Part shown: in pieces, positions 16,837-25,639 of the stretch | Layout of the letters: the number at the start of each line of letters is the position of its first letter | How positions within the stretch are numbered: the stretch's first letter is position 1 | NCBI GenBank assembly: GCA_964625335.1 | Contig: CAZVBE010000008.1 | Span: forward strand, 1 to 64,000 | DNA length: 64,000 nucleotides | Direction: 5' to 3' | DNA from: CAZGUG01 sp964625335 | GTDB taxonomy: Bacteria; Bacillota; Clostridia; Ch29 | Translations under genes and position numbers: made by a program | Notes under the pieces: generated by a model | What the model was told of the DNA's origin: nothing | Seen by the model: only the letters and a program-made list of their open reading frames with translations | Databases searched by the model: none

Positions 16837-18573
16837 ATGAGCCATACTAAAAGAATAGTAGTCCTTGGCGCGGGGTATGGCGGTATTGAAGCAGCCCTTG
16901 ATATATACCGTCACAGCAAAAAGAGAAAGGATATAGAAATCACAATTATTGATAAAAATGAATACCATACCCTGCTGACAGAGCTTCACGAAGTCGCCGG
17001 TAACAGGGTTACAGCCGACGGACTCATGATTAATCTTGAAAAAATCTTTGAGCACACCGATGTGAAGGTAATAAAAGACAGGATTGCGGATATCGACCTG
17101 GATGGGCAAATACTGCGGTCGGATGACGCTTCGTATCAATATGATTATTTGGTACTTGGCACCGGCAGCGAGCCCACCTACTTCGGTATACCGGGAATGA
17201 AGGAGCATTCTTTCACACTGTGGTCGATGGAGGATGCGCTCAGGATTAACAGCCATATCAAATCAGTATTTAAAAGGGCAAGCCAGGAGAACGATCCGAA
17301 TGAGAGGGCAAAGCTTCTGACAATAGTTGTCGGAGGCGGAGGTTTTACCGGAATCGAAACGGTGGGAGAATTGGTCCAGTGGTCTGATGAACTCTGCCGC
17401 AAGTACGGTATTAACCGGAATGAGGTAAAGTTATATGTGGTTGAGGCCATGGATAAGATACTGCCCAACCTGCCGGATCCACTTATAAAAAAGGCAACAG
17501 CATTCCTTGAGAAAAAAGGAGTGGGGGTTCTCACCAATTCTCCTATAACCGAAGTCACAAAAGACGGCCTCACACTGAAATCTGGTGAGGAGATAAAAAC
17601 CCAAACTCTAATATGGAACGGCGGTGTACAGTGCAACTCCTTCGCAGCCAACCTCGGGCTTAAGACAAACCGAAGGGGCAGAGTTGAAGTAAACGAATAC
17701 ATGCAAACTGCCGGACATCCCAACGTATATGCCGTAGGTGACAACTGTTACTTTGAACCTGAGGAAAACAAAGGCCCGATGCCGGCTCTGGTAGAATCCG
17801 CACTGCAGTCAGGCCAATGTGCCGCCCATAATGTATTGGCTGACATAGACGGTAAAAATAAAAAGCCTATGAAACTGAACCTCCACGGTGTAATGGTGTC
17901 CATAGGCAGCAGGTACGCAGTAGCCAAAGTGAGCGGTCTTCCACAGCTTTCAGGGTACCTGGCAACGGCGTTAAAACATATAGTCAACATGCACTACCTG
18001 TTCGGGATCGGCGGTTTCACCATACTGGCCGAATATATAAACCATCAGCTTCTTCATAACACCAGGGAATCGACATTCCTTGGCCCGCACTTTACGGCTA
18101 AGTCTGCCAACTTCTGGCTGGTGCCGCTTCGGATGTACCTGGGATACATGTGGGTTATGTCGGGCCTCGAAAAGTATCACAGCGGGTGGTTTGATTACCA
18201 GATGCTCGCCGGTACCGCAGACGCCGCCAGCGGCGCTTCCATGATGCAGCTTATTGGCGAACACACGCCGGGCTGGTATGCGTGGATTGTGGATGCCATA
18301 CTTGTTCCCAATGCAATGCTGTTCCAGAAGCTTATCGTATTCACCGAGGTAGGAATAGGTATTGCGCTTATAGCAGGCCTGTTTACTCTTATTGCCGCTG
18401 CGGTAGCGGTCGCAATGAATATAAACTTCATCCTCAGCACCGGGCTTAATGATTACTGGTTCCTTGCAGCTTCGGTTGCATGCCTGGGGGGCGCAGGAAG
18501 AGCCTTCGGCCTTGACCATTATGTAATACCATTCTTAAGAAACGTTACTAAGAAGTTTTGGCATAACAGATAG
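16837..18573 (+). CDS. ndh2: Type II NADH dehydrogenase with C-terminal membrane domain (Ndh2, EET type)
   Basis: Ndh2 moves electrons from NADH to quinone without pumping ions. Residues 1-370 form the two-nucleotide-fold flavoprotein: FAD site VVLGAGYGGIEAAL, NAD site VVGGGGFTGIETVGEL, and the second FAD block VYAVGDNCYF. Residues 400-578 add four or more helices with a DoxX-like look (LRMYLGYMWVMSGLEKYHSG), an extension also found in the Ndh2 of the Listeria extracellular electron transfer locus and absent from ordinary NDH-2. GGAGG precedes the ATG. It diverges from the pplA operon and ends at its own terminator. Confidence 0.93.
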   Translation: MSHTKRIVVLGAGYGGIEAALDIYRHSKKRKDIEITIIDKNEYHTLLTELHEVAGNRVTADGLMINLEKIFEHTDVKVIKDRIADIDLDGQILRSDDASYQYDYLVLGTGSEPTYFGIPGMKEHSFTLWSMEDALRINSHIKSVFKRASQENDPNERAKLLTIVVGGGGFTGIETVGELVQWSDELCRKYGINRNEVKLYVVEAMDKILPNLPDPLIKKATAFLEKKGVGVLTNSPITEVTKDGLTLKSGEEIKTQTLIWNGGVQCNSFAANLGLKTNRRGRVEVNEYMQTAGHPNVYAVGDNCYFEPEENKGPMPALVESALQSGQCAAHNVLADIDGKNKKPMKLNLHGVMVSIGSRYAVAKVSGLPQLSGYLATALKHIVNMHYLFGIGGFTILAEYINHQLLHNTRESTFLGPHFTAKSANFWLVPLRMYLGYMWVMSGLEKYHSGWFDYQMLAGTADAASGASMMQLIGEHTPGWYAWIVDAILVPNAMLFQKLIVFTEVGIGIALIAGLFTLIAAAVAVAMNINFILSTGLNDYWFLAASVACLGGAGRAFGLDHYVIPFLRNVTKKFWHNR

Positions 18574-18576
18574 TCC

Positions 18577-18616
18577 AAAGGGGACATTCCTTCAAAGAAG
18601 GCGTGTCCCCTTTTAT
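18577..18616 (+). terminator. Terminator after ndh2
   Basis: AAAGGGGACA/TGTCCCCTTT stem with an inner CCTTC-aaa-GAAGG stem, then TTTTAT. It also separates ndh2 from the convergent fixX. Confidence 0.85.
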
Positions 18617-18646
18617 AAACCCGCTTAACCTTGTTACGTCTGGTTT

Positions 18647-18928
18647 TTAATACACCACTCCATAGCCTCCGCCGGGAAACTGCCATGCAATATTGTCATA
18701 GGGGCATCCATAGGGACAGGCTCCGCACTCTATACACCGCTTATACAATACCTTGATACTATCATCCTCCCAGTAATACACCCTTGACGGACAGTAGTAT
18801 GTACAGGGTTTATTCTCGCACTGGGTTATACATATCTTATCGTCTTTAATAAATATATGGGGTTTTTCATCGGGTATTATTGTCACCAAATCAAGCGGAT
18901 CCCTTTGGGCCTTGTTGAAGCTGCTCAA
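18647..18928 (-). CDS. fixX: FixX-type ferredoxin-like protein
   Basis: The 93-residue protein has the FixX pattern: CENKPCTYYCPSRVYYW followed by the [4Fe-4S] motif CIECGACPYGCP, then YGVVY. FixX works with FixC in electron transfer flavoprotein:quinone reductases. The TTG start lies directly after the fixC stop (TAATTG), with GGGGGGTG six bases before it, so translation is coupled. FixA and FixB (Etf subunits) are not in the window. Confidence 0.9.
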   Translation of the reverse strand: MSSFNKAQRDPLDLVTIIPDEKPHIFIKDDKICITQCENKPCTYYCPSRVYYWEDDSIKVLYKRCIECGACPYGCPYDNIAWQFPGGGYGVVY

Positions 18929-20245
18929 TTACAACACCCCCCAGTTCTGGAGGCCGAAAAGGATATCCTTGGCAGATTTGCCAAGGGGCTGCATGTCTAT
19001 TAACTCCTCAGCCATTTTTACTATATTGTTTTTGTCGCTCTCCAGGTTCTGTTCGAAAAATTTATACGCCAGGTCGTTTACAGCCTTTGCTATTAAAAAA
19101 TCGGAGTCCTGGTACTTGTTAAAATATGCCTCTGCGTCTTTATGGCTTTTCATGTTCTGATAGAAAAATGAGCTCTTAACCCTTCCTTCATAGGAGGCAA
19201 GGATATCCCGGCTGTACCGGTCCAGTGCGCAGGCCTGCGCCGCAGCCTCAGCCGCAAACTTACCTGTCATCATGGCCAGGTCCATGCCCCGTCGGCCGCT
19301 TATCATCTCCGCCGCATCCCCCGCCACTATTAAACCGTCGTCCACCAGGGTAGGTATTTTATTAAACCCTCCCTTGGGTATGATATGTCCAAGGTATTTG
19401 GCCGGCCTGGCTCCTTCTATAAGCCTTTTAACCAGCGGGTGCCGCTTATACCTTTCCAGGAGCTGCAGCGGGTTTAGACCCTTGCCGCTGATCTGGTTGA
19501 GATACCCGCCCACTATTATTGATAAGGATTCCTTATTTGTCCATATTCCACCCTTTCCAATAGCCGGCGATGTAGGATACCCAATCATACCTATAGAAGC
19601 ACCTTCTCCCCTTTCCAGGTTAAACCTGTCCTCTATTTTGCCTGCGGGAAGCTCTAAAACCTCCTTGACATACAGGGTCATTTCGTTTGGCTTTAACCTT
19701 TTACGAAGCCCCGCCTTCTGGGTAAGAGATCCCTGGGCACCTTCGGCCAGTATTACCACATCGGCATGTATTACATCTCCTCCCTCCAGCATTACTCCGT
19801 CCACCTTCTTTGACAGGAGTCCGGTTTTATGGTAGACAAGGTCAACGGCAAGGCAGTTGTTAAACAGCTTGGCTCCTGCTTTCACCGCCTGCCTTGCGTA
19901 CCAATTATCAAACCTGTGCCTCAGTATGGTGTGCTTGTTATAGGGTATCTTGCCGAACGTCTTACCGGTAAAGCCCATGCGCACAGCCGAATCGTTGTTA
20001 AGCAGCCACAGTTCGTCGGATACTACCCTGCGCTCCAGCGGTATATCTTCAAGGTTCCAGTATTCGGGCAGTATCTGCTGAAAGGGCATACTGGCAATAG
20101 CTCCGCCGGTCATATTTTTACACCCAGGGTATTTTCCCCTTTCAAGCAGGGCCACAGAAAGGTTGTTTCTTGCCATTAACAGCGCAGCGGTAGCCCCCGC
20201 CGGTCCCGCTCCCACTACAACGGCATTGTACCTGTCGTTCCCCAT
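18929..20245 (-). CDS. fixC: FixC-type electron transfer flavoprotein-quinone oxidoreductase
   Basis: FixC passes electrons from electron transfer flavoproteins to quinone or ferredoxin. The 438-residue protein has the FAD-binding start AVVVGAGPAGATAALLMAR, GKYPGCKNMTGGAI, and GLIVAGDAAEMIS near residue 300. The start ATG follows GGAGGG, but that site is the 3' arm of a perfect 18-bp hairpin, so translation may be controlled. It is paired with fixX and neighbours ndh2. Both would feed the same quinone pool, so the pair may supply electrons to the extracellular pathway; this link is inference. Confidence 0.9.
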   Translation of the reverse strand: MGNDRYNAVVVGAGPAGATAALLMARNNLSVALLERGKYPGCKNMTGGAIASMPFQQILPEYWNLEDIPLERRVVSDELWLLNNDSAVRMGFTGKTFGKIPYNKHTILRHRFDNWYARQAVKAGAKLFNNCLAVDLVYHKTGLLSKKVDGVMLEGGDVIHADVVILAEGAQGSLTQKAGLRKRLKPNEMTLYVKEVLELPAGKIEDRFNLERGEGASIGMIGYPTSPAIGKGGIWTNKESLSIIVGGYLNQISGKGLNPLQLLERYKRHPLVKRLIEGARPAKYLGHIIPKGGFNKIPTLVDDGLIVAGDAAEMISGRRGMDLAMMTGKFAAEAAAQACALDRYSRDILASYEGRVKSSFFYQNMKSHKDAEAYFNKYQDSDFLIAKAVNDLAYKFFEQNLESDKNNIVKMAEELIDMQPLGKSAKDILFGLQNWGVL

Positions 20246-20249
20246 ATAA

Positions 20250-20297
20250 ATCCCTCCGTAAAACCATGCTGTTTATAGTATGGTTTTACGGAGGGAT
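20250..20297 (-). promoter_or_regulatory. Perfect hairpin covering the fixC ribosome binding site
   Basis: Arms 20250-20267 and 20280-20297 are exact 18-base inverted repeats (ATGGTTTTACGGAGGGAT in the 3' arm of the transcript) around a 12-base loop. GGAGGG for fixC is inside the 3' arm, a few bases before its ATG. There is no T-run, so it is not an ordinary terminator. It could block ribosome entry or be a protein operator. Confidence 0.8.
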
Positions 20298-20346
20298 AAT
20301 ATTCTTACATCACCTTATACTAGATATAAGCGCCTGTAACGTCAAC

Positions 20347-20997
20347 CTATTTTTGTCCATAATCGTTTGTATAGCTCTCCCGCATTATCTGCACATTCTC
20401 GAAGGAAATGGGAACCGGCTGTCCAACCATACTGCATAAAACCGTTATCTTGGCCGCCTTTTCCACTATTTCACATATCTTAAGGGCTTCCCTGAGGTTG
20501 TCGGCTGTCCCCACCATCCCGTGATTGGCAAGGAGGACCGCATATCTGTCCCGAAGAGCAGCAAGCACGTTTTCAGCCAGCTGCTGGCTTCCGGGCAGCG
20601 CATACTTGGCAACCCTTACATCCCCTCCCACCATTTGTACCAGTTCCTCCACTATAGGAGATATATGTTTATGGGCACAGGCAATGGATGTGGCATATAC
20701 GCTGTGAGTGTGTACTATGGCCGATATATCCTCCCGGTTTTTATACAGGTGAAGGTGAAACGGCAGCTCTATGGAGGGCCTTCTGTCCCCGAGTATGACA
20801 TCACCCTGCATATCCAAAACTACTATGTCGTCCTCCGTAAGCTTGTCATATTCCATACCGCTGGGCGTTATCGCAATTTTCTCTTCCCCCTCAACCCTGC
20901 AACTTATATTCCCCCAGGTTGCAGTCACAAGGCCTTTTTCCAGCATTCCCCGCCCTGCTTCCAACACCTCTGCCCTTGCCTTTTCGATGCTGTCCAA
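20347..20997 (-). CDS. Class II aldolase (FucA/AraD family), likely 5-deoxy-sugar phosphate aldolase
   Basis: Class II aldolases use zinc to split ketose-1-phosphates into DHAP and an aldehyde. The 216-residue protein shows ATWGNISCRV, the catalytic Glu in IELPFHLHLYK, zinc ligands in AIVHTHSVYATS and the third His in LLANHGMVG. TTG start with AGGAGG eight bases upstream. It closes an operon with an MtnA-type isomerase, a deaminase and a nucleoside phosphorylase, which fits the DHAP shunt, where the aldolase makes DHAP plus acetaldehyde or methylthioacetaldehyde. L-fuculose-phosphate aldolase is the sequence-only alternative. Confidence 0.87.
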   Translation of the reverse strand: MDSIEKARAEVLEAGRGMLEKGLVTATWGNISCRVEGEEKIAITPSGMEYDKLTEDDIVVLDMQGDVILGDRRPSIELPFHLHLYKNREDISAIVHTHSVYATSIACAHKHISPIVEELVQMVGGDVRVAKYALPGSQQLAENVLAALRDRYAVLLANHGMVGTADNLREALKICEIVEKAAKITVLCSMVGQPVPISFENVQIMRESYTNDYGQK

Positions 20998-21015
20998 TGC
21001 TCCATCCTCCTTTTT

Positions 21016-21786
21016 CTAAAGCCTTATTATTCCCTTGCTGCAGCTGCATTTATTCCCGTATTGTTCAGAGGCAAATACGTCTGTAAAAAGTCCTGTTAAT
21101 TTGTCCCTTCCCCTTTTCATAATTTCAAATATCTCATGGTGAGAAATTGGCTTCTCCACCATACCGTTGCACCAGTTGGTAACTATTCCCACAGCGCTGT
21201 AGCACAGACCTAACTCCCTTGCCAGCACCACTTCAGGGACATTCGTCATTCCCACCATATCGCCGCCTATCAGTCTGAAATATTTTATCTCAGCCTTTGT
21301 TTCAAACCTGGGGCCTTCCACACAGATGTAAGTGCCCCTGCCTTCTATACCTGCGCCGGTATGTTTGCCTTTTTTCTCCAATGCGCTTATAAGCTCAGGG
21401 CAGTAGGGATCCGCCATGTCGGCGTGTATAACCCCTTCCTCACCGTCATAAAAGGTAACCGCCCTTGTTTTGGTAAAATCAATAAACTGGTCCAGAACCA
21501 CAAGGCTGCCGGGAGGGAAAGACGGGTTAAGCGACCCCACCGCAGCGGTGGCCAGCACCCTTTTCACACCCAGCTGCTTGAGCGCCTTAATATTGGCCCT
21601 GTAATTTATCCTGTGAGGAGGCAGCGAGTGCCCCTCTCCGTGCCTTGGCAGAAAGGCGATGTCCCCGCCGTCCGCCCTTTGTATGTACAGCCTGACTGTA
21701 CCGTAGGGCGTTTTTATATCCTGCCGGCAACCTTTGCCGCCAAGCTGGTAAACCCCTGTGCCTCCTATTATGGCTTTTTGTACCAA
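21016..21786 (-). CDS. Methylthio-/5'-deoxy-inosine phosphorylase (MTAP/PNP family)
   Basis: The 256-residue protein starts at TTG 21786 (MVQKAIIGGTGVY), with GGGAGG upstream; a frame open to 21963 overlaps the previous gene and was rejected. Family blocks are IIGGTGVYQLGG, FLPRHGEGHSLPPHRINYRA, ATAAVGSLNP and CVEGPRFETKAEI. The base-specificity loop reads GIVTNWCNGM, with Asn where adenosine-type MTA phosphorylases have Asp (TDYD), as in 6-oxopurine PNPs. With a deaminase gene directly upstream this suggests it phosphorolyses the deaminated nucleoside, giving hypoxanthine and (methylthio/deoxy)ribose-1-phosphate. Specificity is inferred from that residue. Confidence 0.87.
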   Translation of the reverse strand: MVQKAIIGGTGVYQLGGKGCRQDIKTPYGTVRLYIQRADGGDIAFLPRHGEGHSLPPHRINYRANIKALKQLGVKRVLATAAVGSLNPSFPPGSLVVLDQFIDFTKTRAVTFYDGEEGVIHADMADPYCPELISALEKKGKHTGAGIEGRGTYICVEGPRFETKAEIKYFRLIGGDMVGMTNVPEVVLARELGLCYSAVGIVTNWCNGMVEKPISHHEIFEIMKRGRDKLTGLFTDVFASEQYGNKCSCSKGIIRL

Positions 21787-21799
21787 CAGCTTTACCTCC

Positions 21800-23092
21800 C
21801 TATCTGTTAAACAGCCGTTTAAGGCTGTTGTCCACCTCGTAAAATATCCTTTCTTCGTCAATACCGGTAAGCCTGCCCTTTTCCACAAGTGTTTTTCCGT
21901 CCACCATCGTGTAGGCAACATCCCCGCCGTTGGCGGCGTATACCAGATTTGAAATAAGGTCATGCTGCGGATAAAGATGGGGCTTATTCATATCAACCAG
22001 TATTAAGTCCGCCTTCATGCCTTCCTTAAGCATACCCGCTTTATCGTCAATGCCAAGGGCCCTGGCACCGTTTATTGTTGCCATCTCAACAGCTCTTACT
22101 GCAGTCAGGGCCTCGGCATCCATACAGCCCACCTTCTGCAGCAGGGCGGCACTTCTCATCTCGCTTATCATATCCAGGTTGTTGTTGCTGCACGAGCTGT
22201 CTGTTCCAAGGGCTACGTTAATTCCCATGTCTGACATTTTTTGCACCGGAGCAATTCCACTGGCCAGTTTCATATTGCTCTGAGGGTTGTGAACAGCGTT
22301 TACGCCGCTTTCCTTAATTATCCCCATATCACTATCCGACAAATACACGCAGTGGGCGCCTATGACTTTGTGCTTTAAAAGCCCTGCTTCCTTTGCGTAT
22401 TCCAGCGGCGTTTTTCCGTACCTTTCCTTCATCTGACTGATTTCGTCCAACGTCTCGGCCAGGTGTATATGTATCTTGGACCCCAGCTCCTGGGCCAGGT
22501 CTCCTACCATGGTCAAAAATTCCGGGACGCAGGTATAGGGTGCATGGGGGCCAAGGGAAACGTTTATTCTTCCATTAGCTTCGCCGTTCCACTGCCGGTA
22601 AAACCTTCTGCAGTTTTCCATCCTTTCTAGCCAATCATCATTTGAGCTTACCATGCCGAAGGATAGATCCGCCCTTATACCGGCCTCGCTTACCGCCTCC
22701 GCCACCTGATCCATGAAAAAGTACATATCCGCAAAGGCAGTGGTACCGCTCTTTAGCATTTCCGCAATACTGAGGAGCGCGCCCCAGTACACGTCCTCAC
22801 CGGTCAGGCCCTCCTCTACCGGCCATATCCTCTCGCTTAGCCATTTCATAAGCGCAACGTCGTCGCCATAGCCCCTCATCAGCGACATCGCCGAATGGGT
22901 ATGACTGTTTATCAACCCGGGCAGAGCGGTCATACCGCTTCCGTCTATTGTCCTGTCAAACCTGCCGGCCGTCTCCCTTACCGTACCCGCATATAATATT
23001 TTGTCGTCCTGGATTTCTATTTGTCCCACCCTGTATATATCATCCGGTTTTATCATGGTGAGTATGCTGCAGTTTTTAATAAGTATCCTCAT
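21800..23092 (-). CDS. mtaD: 5-methylthioadenosine/S-adenosylhomocysteine/5'-deoxyadenosine deaminase
   Basis: This amidohydrolase-family zinc enzyme removes the 6-amino group of adenosine-like by-products of SAM enzymes. The 430 residues show the first metal site PGLINSHTHSAMSLMRGYGD, HIHLAETLDEI, VIGAHCVYLS, and the last metal Asp in GTDSSCSNNNLDM, all typical of MtaD/DadD. It lies between the isomerase and the phosphorylase in one operon, 13 bases from the phosphorylase start. Three more distant amidohydrolases occur at 44-64 kb, but this one is the clear MtaD type. Confidence 0.92.
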   Translation of the reverse strand: MRILIKNCSILTMIKPDDIYRVGQIEIQDDKILYAGTVRETAGRFDRTIDGSGMTALPGLINSHTHSAMSLMRGYGDDVALMKWLSERIWPVEEGLTGEDVYWGALLSIAEMLKSGTTAFADMYFFMDQVAEAVSEAGIRADLSFGMVSSNDDWLERMENCRRFYRQWNGEANGRINVSLGPHAPYTCVPEFLTMVGDLAQELGSKIHIHLAETLDEISQMKERYGKTPLEYAKEAGLLKHKVIGAHCVYLSDSDMGIIKESGVNAVHNPQSNMKLASGIAPVQKMSDMGINVALGTDSSCSNNNLDMISEMRSAALLQKVGCMDAEALTAVRAVEMATINGARALGIDDKAGMLKEGMKADLILVDMNKPHLYPQHDLISNLVYAANGGDVAYTMVDGKTLVEKGRLTGIDEERIFYEVDNSLKRLFNR

Positions 23093-23143
23093 GGTTTTCC
23101 CTCCCTATCATCTCGCAGTGCAAACGCCGGTAAGACACCCGCT

Positions 23144-24175
23144 TCAGGTTCGCAAACGGCTGAGTTTGTCCCCGAAGGGGCCTTTGATAACCCCACTCTC
23201 GGTTATAATTGCGGTAATGTACCTGCTGGGTGTCACATCAAAGGCGGGGTTATACACTGCTATGCCATCCGGCGCTATCTTCATGTTGTCTATATACGTT
23301 ACTTCCTTACTGTCCCTTTCCTCTATCACGATATCTTCACCGGTTTTAATATCAAAATCGATGGTGGTGGTGGGTGCCACCACATAAAAGGGTACATTGT
23401 TCTCATGGGCAATTACCGCCACGTTGTAAGTGCCAATCTTGTTTGCCGTATCACCGTTAAGGGCAATACGGTCTGCCCCCACCAGCACAAGGTCTATCCT
23501 GCCATCCTTCATAAGGATTCCGGACGCATTATCGGGTATCAGCGTGGCAGGTATTTTATCCTGCAAAAGCTCCCAGGCGGTGAGGCGTGCGCCCTGCAGC
23601 CTTGGCCTTGTCTCGTCAACAAAAACGTGGACCTTTTTGCCCTTCCTGTGGGCGGCCCTTATCACCCCCAGGGCGGTCCCGAATTCCACAGTAGCAAGGC
23701 TGCCGGTATTGCAGTGGGTTAATATGTCTGCCACCTGGGGTACCAACTCGCTGCCGTACTCCCCTATTTGGCGGTTTGTGTTTATGTCGTCCCCCGCAAT
23801 TTTCTCCGCCGCTTTGAGTATCCCTTCGAAAATTTGCCGGGGCTCTTTGTCCCTGTTTTGGCTGATGACCTGTTCTATTTCCCTGAGAGCCCAGAATAGA
23901 TTAACCGCCGTTGGCCGGGTGGCAGCAAGCTCCTTTGAAGCCTCCTCTATCCTTAAAAGGAATTCGGGCCTCCCAAGGCAGCAAAACTTACCTGCCGCTA
24001 ACGCCATGCCATAGGCAGCGGTGGCCCCTATGGCCGGCGCGCCCCTTACCAGCATATCCTTTATTGCAGTGGCTACTTCCCGGTAATCGTCGCACCTCTT
24101 GTATTCAAGGGTTTGCGGCAGCTTCCTCTGGTCAATTATCTTAACTTGGTCATGTTCCCAGATAACCGTTCGCAA
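23144..24175 (-). CDS. mtnA: Methylthioribose-1-phosphate isomerase-type enzyme (MtnA/DrdI)
   Basis: The enzyme converts 5-methylthio- or 5-deoxyribose-1-phosphate to the ribulose form. Family blocks are VRGAPAIGATAAYGMALAAG, LTHCNTGSLATVEFGTALG (catalytic Cys), VFVDETRPRLQGARLTAWEL and VGADRIALNGDTANKIGTY (catalytic Asp). The TTG start is eight bases past AAAGGAGGG. Length 343 is standard. It is the first gene of the minus-strand deaminase-phosphorylase-aldolase operon. No MtnK, MtnB or MtnC/W/X/D gene is present, so a full methionine salvage pathway is unlikely here and a shunt to DHAP is favoured. Confidence 0.94.
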   Translation of the reverse strand: MRTVIWEHDQVKIIDQRKLPQTLEYKRCDDYREVATAIKDMLVRGAPAIGATAAYGMALAAGKFCCLGRPEFLLRIEEASKELAATRPTAVNLFWALREIEQVISQNRDKEPRQIFEGILKAAEKIAGDDINTNRQIGEYGSELVPQVADILTHCNTGSLATVEFGTALGVIRAAHRKGKKVHVFVDETRPRLQGARLTAWELLQDKIPATLIPDNASGILMKDGRIDLVLVGADRIALNGDTANKIGTYNVAVIAHENNVPFYVVAPTTTIDFDIKTGEDIVIEERDSKEVTYIDNMKIAPDGIAVYNPAFDVTPSRYITAIITESGVIKGPFGDKLSRLRT

Positions 24176-24301
24176 GCTTAAATCCCTCCTTTACTCTATA
24201 GTATATACAACTTTTTTTCCCGGAATCCTCCAGCCACATTTGTAACTAACCTAAAAATGTATTAAAATGGGTATACTATTCTTCAAAGGGAGGTCTTTGA
24301 C

Positions 24302-24790
24302 TTGCAAGAACTGGTAATAAGCATGATAGAAAAACGGGGCGTTAAGATGGAGGAAATAGCCGAGATAGTTTTTGAGCTGCAAAAGAATTACCTTCCCATT
24401 TCCCTGGACATGTGCCTTGATGTGGTAAAAAGCGTTCTGGAAAAACGCGAGGTGCAAAACGCTGTGCTTACCGGTATATCATTGGACATTGCAGCCGAAA
24501 AAGGGCAGGTTGAAGAGCCGCTTATTTCGATACTGCTGGCGGATGAACCCCTCTACGGCGTGGATGAAATATTGGCCTTAAGCATCACAAATATATACGG
24601 GTCCATCGCATTTACAAACTTTGGCTATATAGACAGGCTGAAAATGGGCGTTTTGGCAAAGCTAAACCGGCCCACCAATGTACAGTGCAACACATTTTTG
24701 GACGACCTGGTTGCGGCTATAGCTGCGGCCGCATGCTCCAAGCTGGCCCACGGTTTCGAAAAAAGAAAAACGATGCAGGAGCAAGATTAG
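24302..24790 (+). CDS. pgpA: Phosphatidylglycerophosphatase A-like protein (YutG type)
   Basis: The 162-residue protein resembles YutG/PgpA of Firmicutes. Signs are EEIAEIVFELQKNYLP, EKREVQNAVLTGISLDI, LADEPLYGVDEILALSI, NIYGSIAFTNFGYIDR and NTFLDDLVAAIAAA. Unlike proteobacterial PgpA it is not clearly membrane-spanning apart from a hydrophobic C-terminal helix, as in the Firmicutes type. TTG start, with GGGAGGTC eight bases upstream. It is alone on the plus strand between two minus-strand units. The enzymatic role is by family only. Confidence 0.85.
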   Translation: MQELVISMIEKRGVKMEEIAEIVFELQKNYLPISLDMCLDVVKSVLEKREVQNAVLTGISLDIAAEKGQVEEPLISILLADEPLYGVDEILALSITNIYGSIAFTNFGYIDRLKMGVLAKLNRPTNVQCNTFLDDLVAAIAAAACSKLAHGFEKRKTMQEQD

Positions 24791-24799
24791 TCCCTGCAT

Positions 24800-25498
24800 C
24801 TAAATTTCAACGTATTGTAAAAAGAAATGGAAGAATTCAGCCGTACTGAGCTGTGCCAATGGAAGCACCACTCCGGTTGCTTTCTGAAAGGATTTCTCAC
24901 TTTTACTTAATTTCACCGTATCCCGGTATTGTGAGGATATCCTGGCATTTTCCCAAACAAACTGCGCTGGGCTTTCATGCCTTCCATAATTGCCGCCGCT
25001 GGATACCAAATAATCGGTAAACCTTTTCTTCGCCCATTGTTCGTATCTCCTGTGGCCCGGCGAGATGGAATTGGCAGCATGCTGCGGTACGCACAAATCC
25101 TGCACTATATGAACTGCAGCTCCCAGGTAAAACATTGCTTTGTTGTGTTTTCCTTCTCTCCAGCTTCTTGCTGCCCTGTCGGAATACCAAATGGTCTCGT
25201 CAATGGCGTTTGCAAATTTGAGCTTGCCCTTTCCGGTGTCGGGGTCAAAATAATGGGTTATATTCTTCCACCCTATATCCGCCCAGTTCACGCCTTTATT
25301 AAGCTCTCTGGTGTAATATTCAATAATGTTTGCGTAATTTTCGTAACCGTCGTTCCTGAGTATCTCTATTGCCTGGCTGTTGAAAAACTGATGACAGTAA
25401 TTAATATGAGCCCTGGCCGGCTGAAGAGTGCTTGTAAGCCCCATCAGCCATCTTGCTCCGTAGGTTAGATATGAATGGCCCACTACGTTTACATCCAT
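24800..25498 (-). CDS. Zinc-dependent phospholipase C-like protein
   Basis: The 232-residue helical protein matches the zinc-dependent phospholipase C/S1-P1 fold (PF00882). Likely zinc ligands are His8 (VVGHSYLTYG), NITHYFDPDTGKG, and LGAAVHIVQDLCVPQHAAN, where His-x3-Asp-x4-7-His is the core metal motif. The N-terminus lacks a signal peptide and the Trp1 ligand made by signal cleavage in clostridial alpha-toxins, so it may be cytoplasmic or otherwise processed. It is monocistronic. The substrate is unknown. Confidence 0.8.
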   Translation of the reverse strand: MDVNVVGHSYLTYGARWLMGLTSTLQPARAHINYCHQFFNSQAIEILRNDGYENYANIIEYYTRELNKGVNWADIGWKNITHYFDPDTGKGKLKFANAIDETIWYSDRAARSWREGKHNKAMFYLGAAVHIVQDLCVPQHAANSISPGHRRYEQWAKKRFTDYLVSSGGNYGRHESPAQFVWENARISSQYRDTVKLSKSEKSFQKATGVVLPLAQLSTAEFFHFFLQYVEI

Positions 25499-25639
25499 TT
25501 TGTTCTCCTTGATCTAAATAATTTTCGTGCGTTTTCAAAAAACATACATATAGTATAACACAGCAGCCAGCAGACTGTAAGTAAAAAATATATTGGTTTT
25601 CAGTAAGATTTTGTTGCCACTGCTATTTTTAAACTATAC

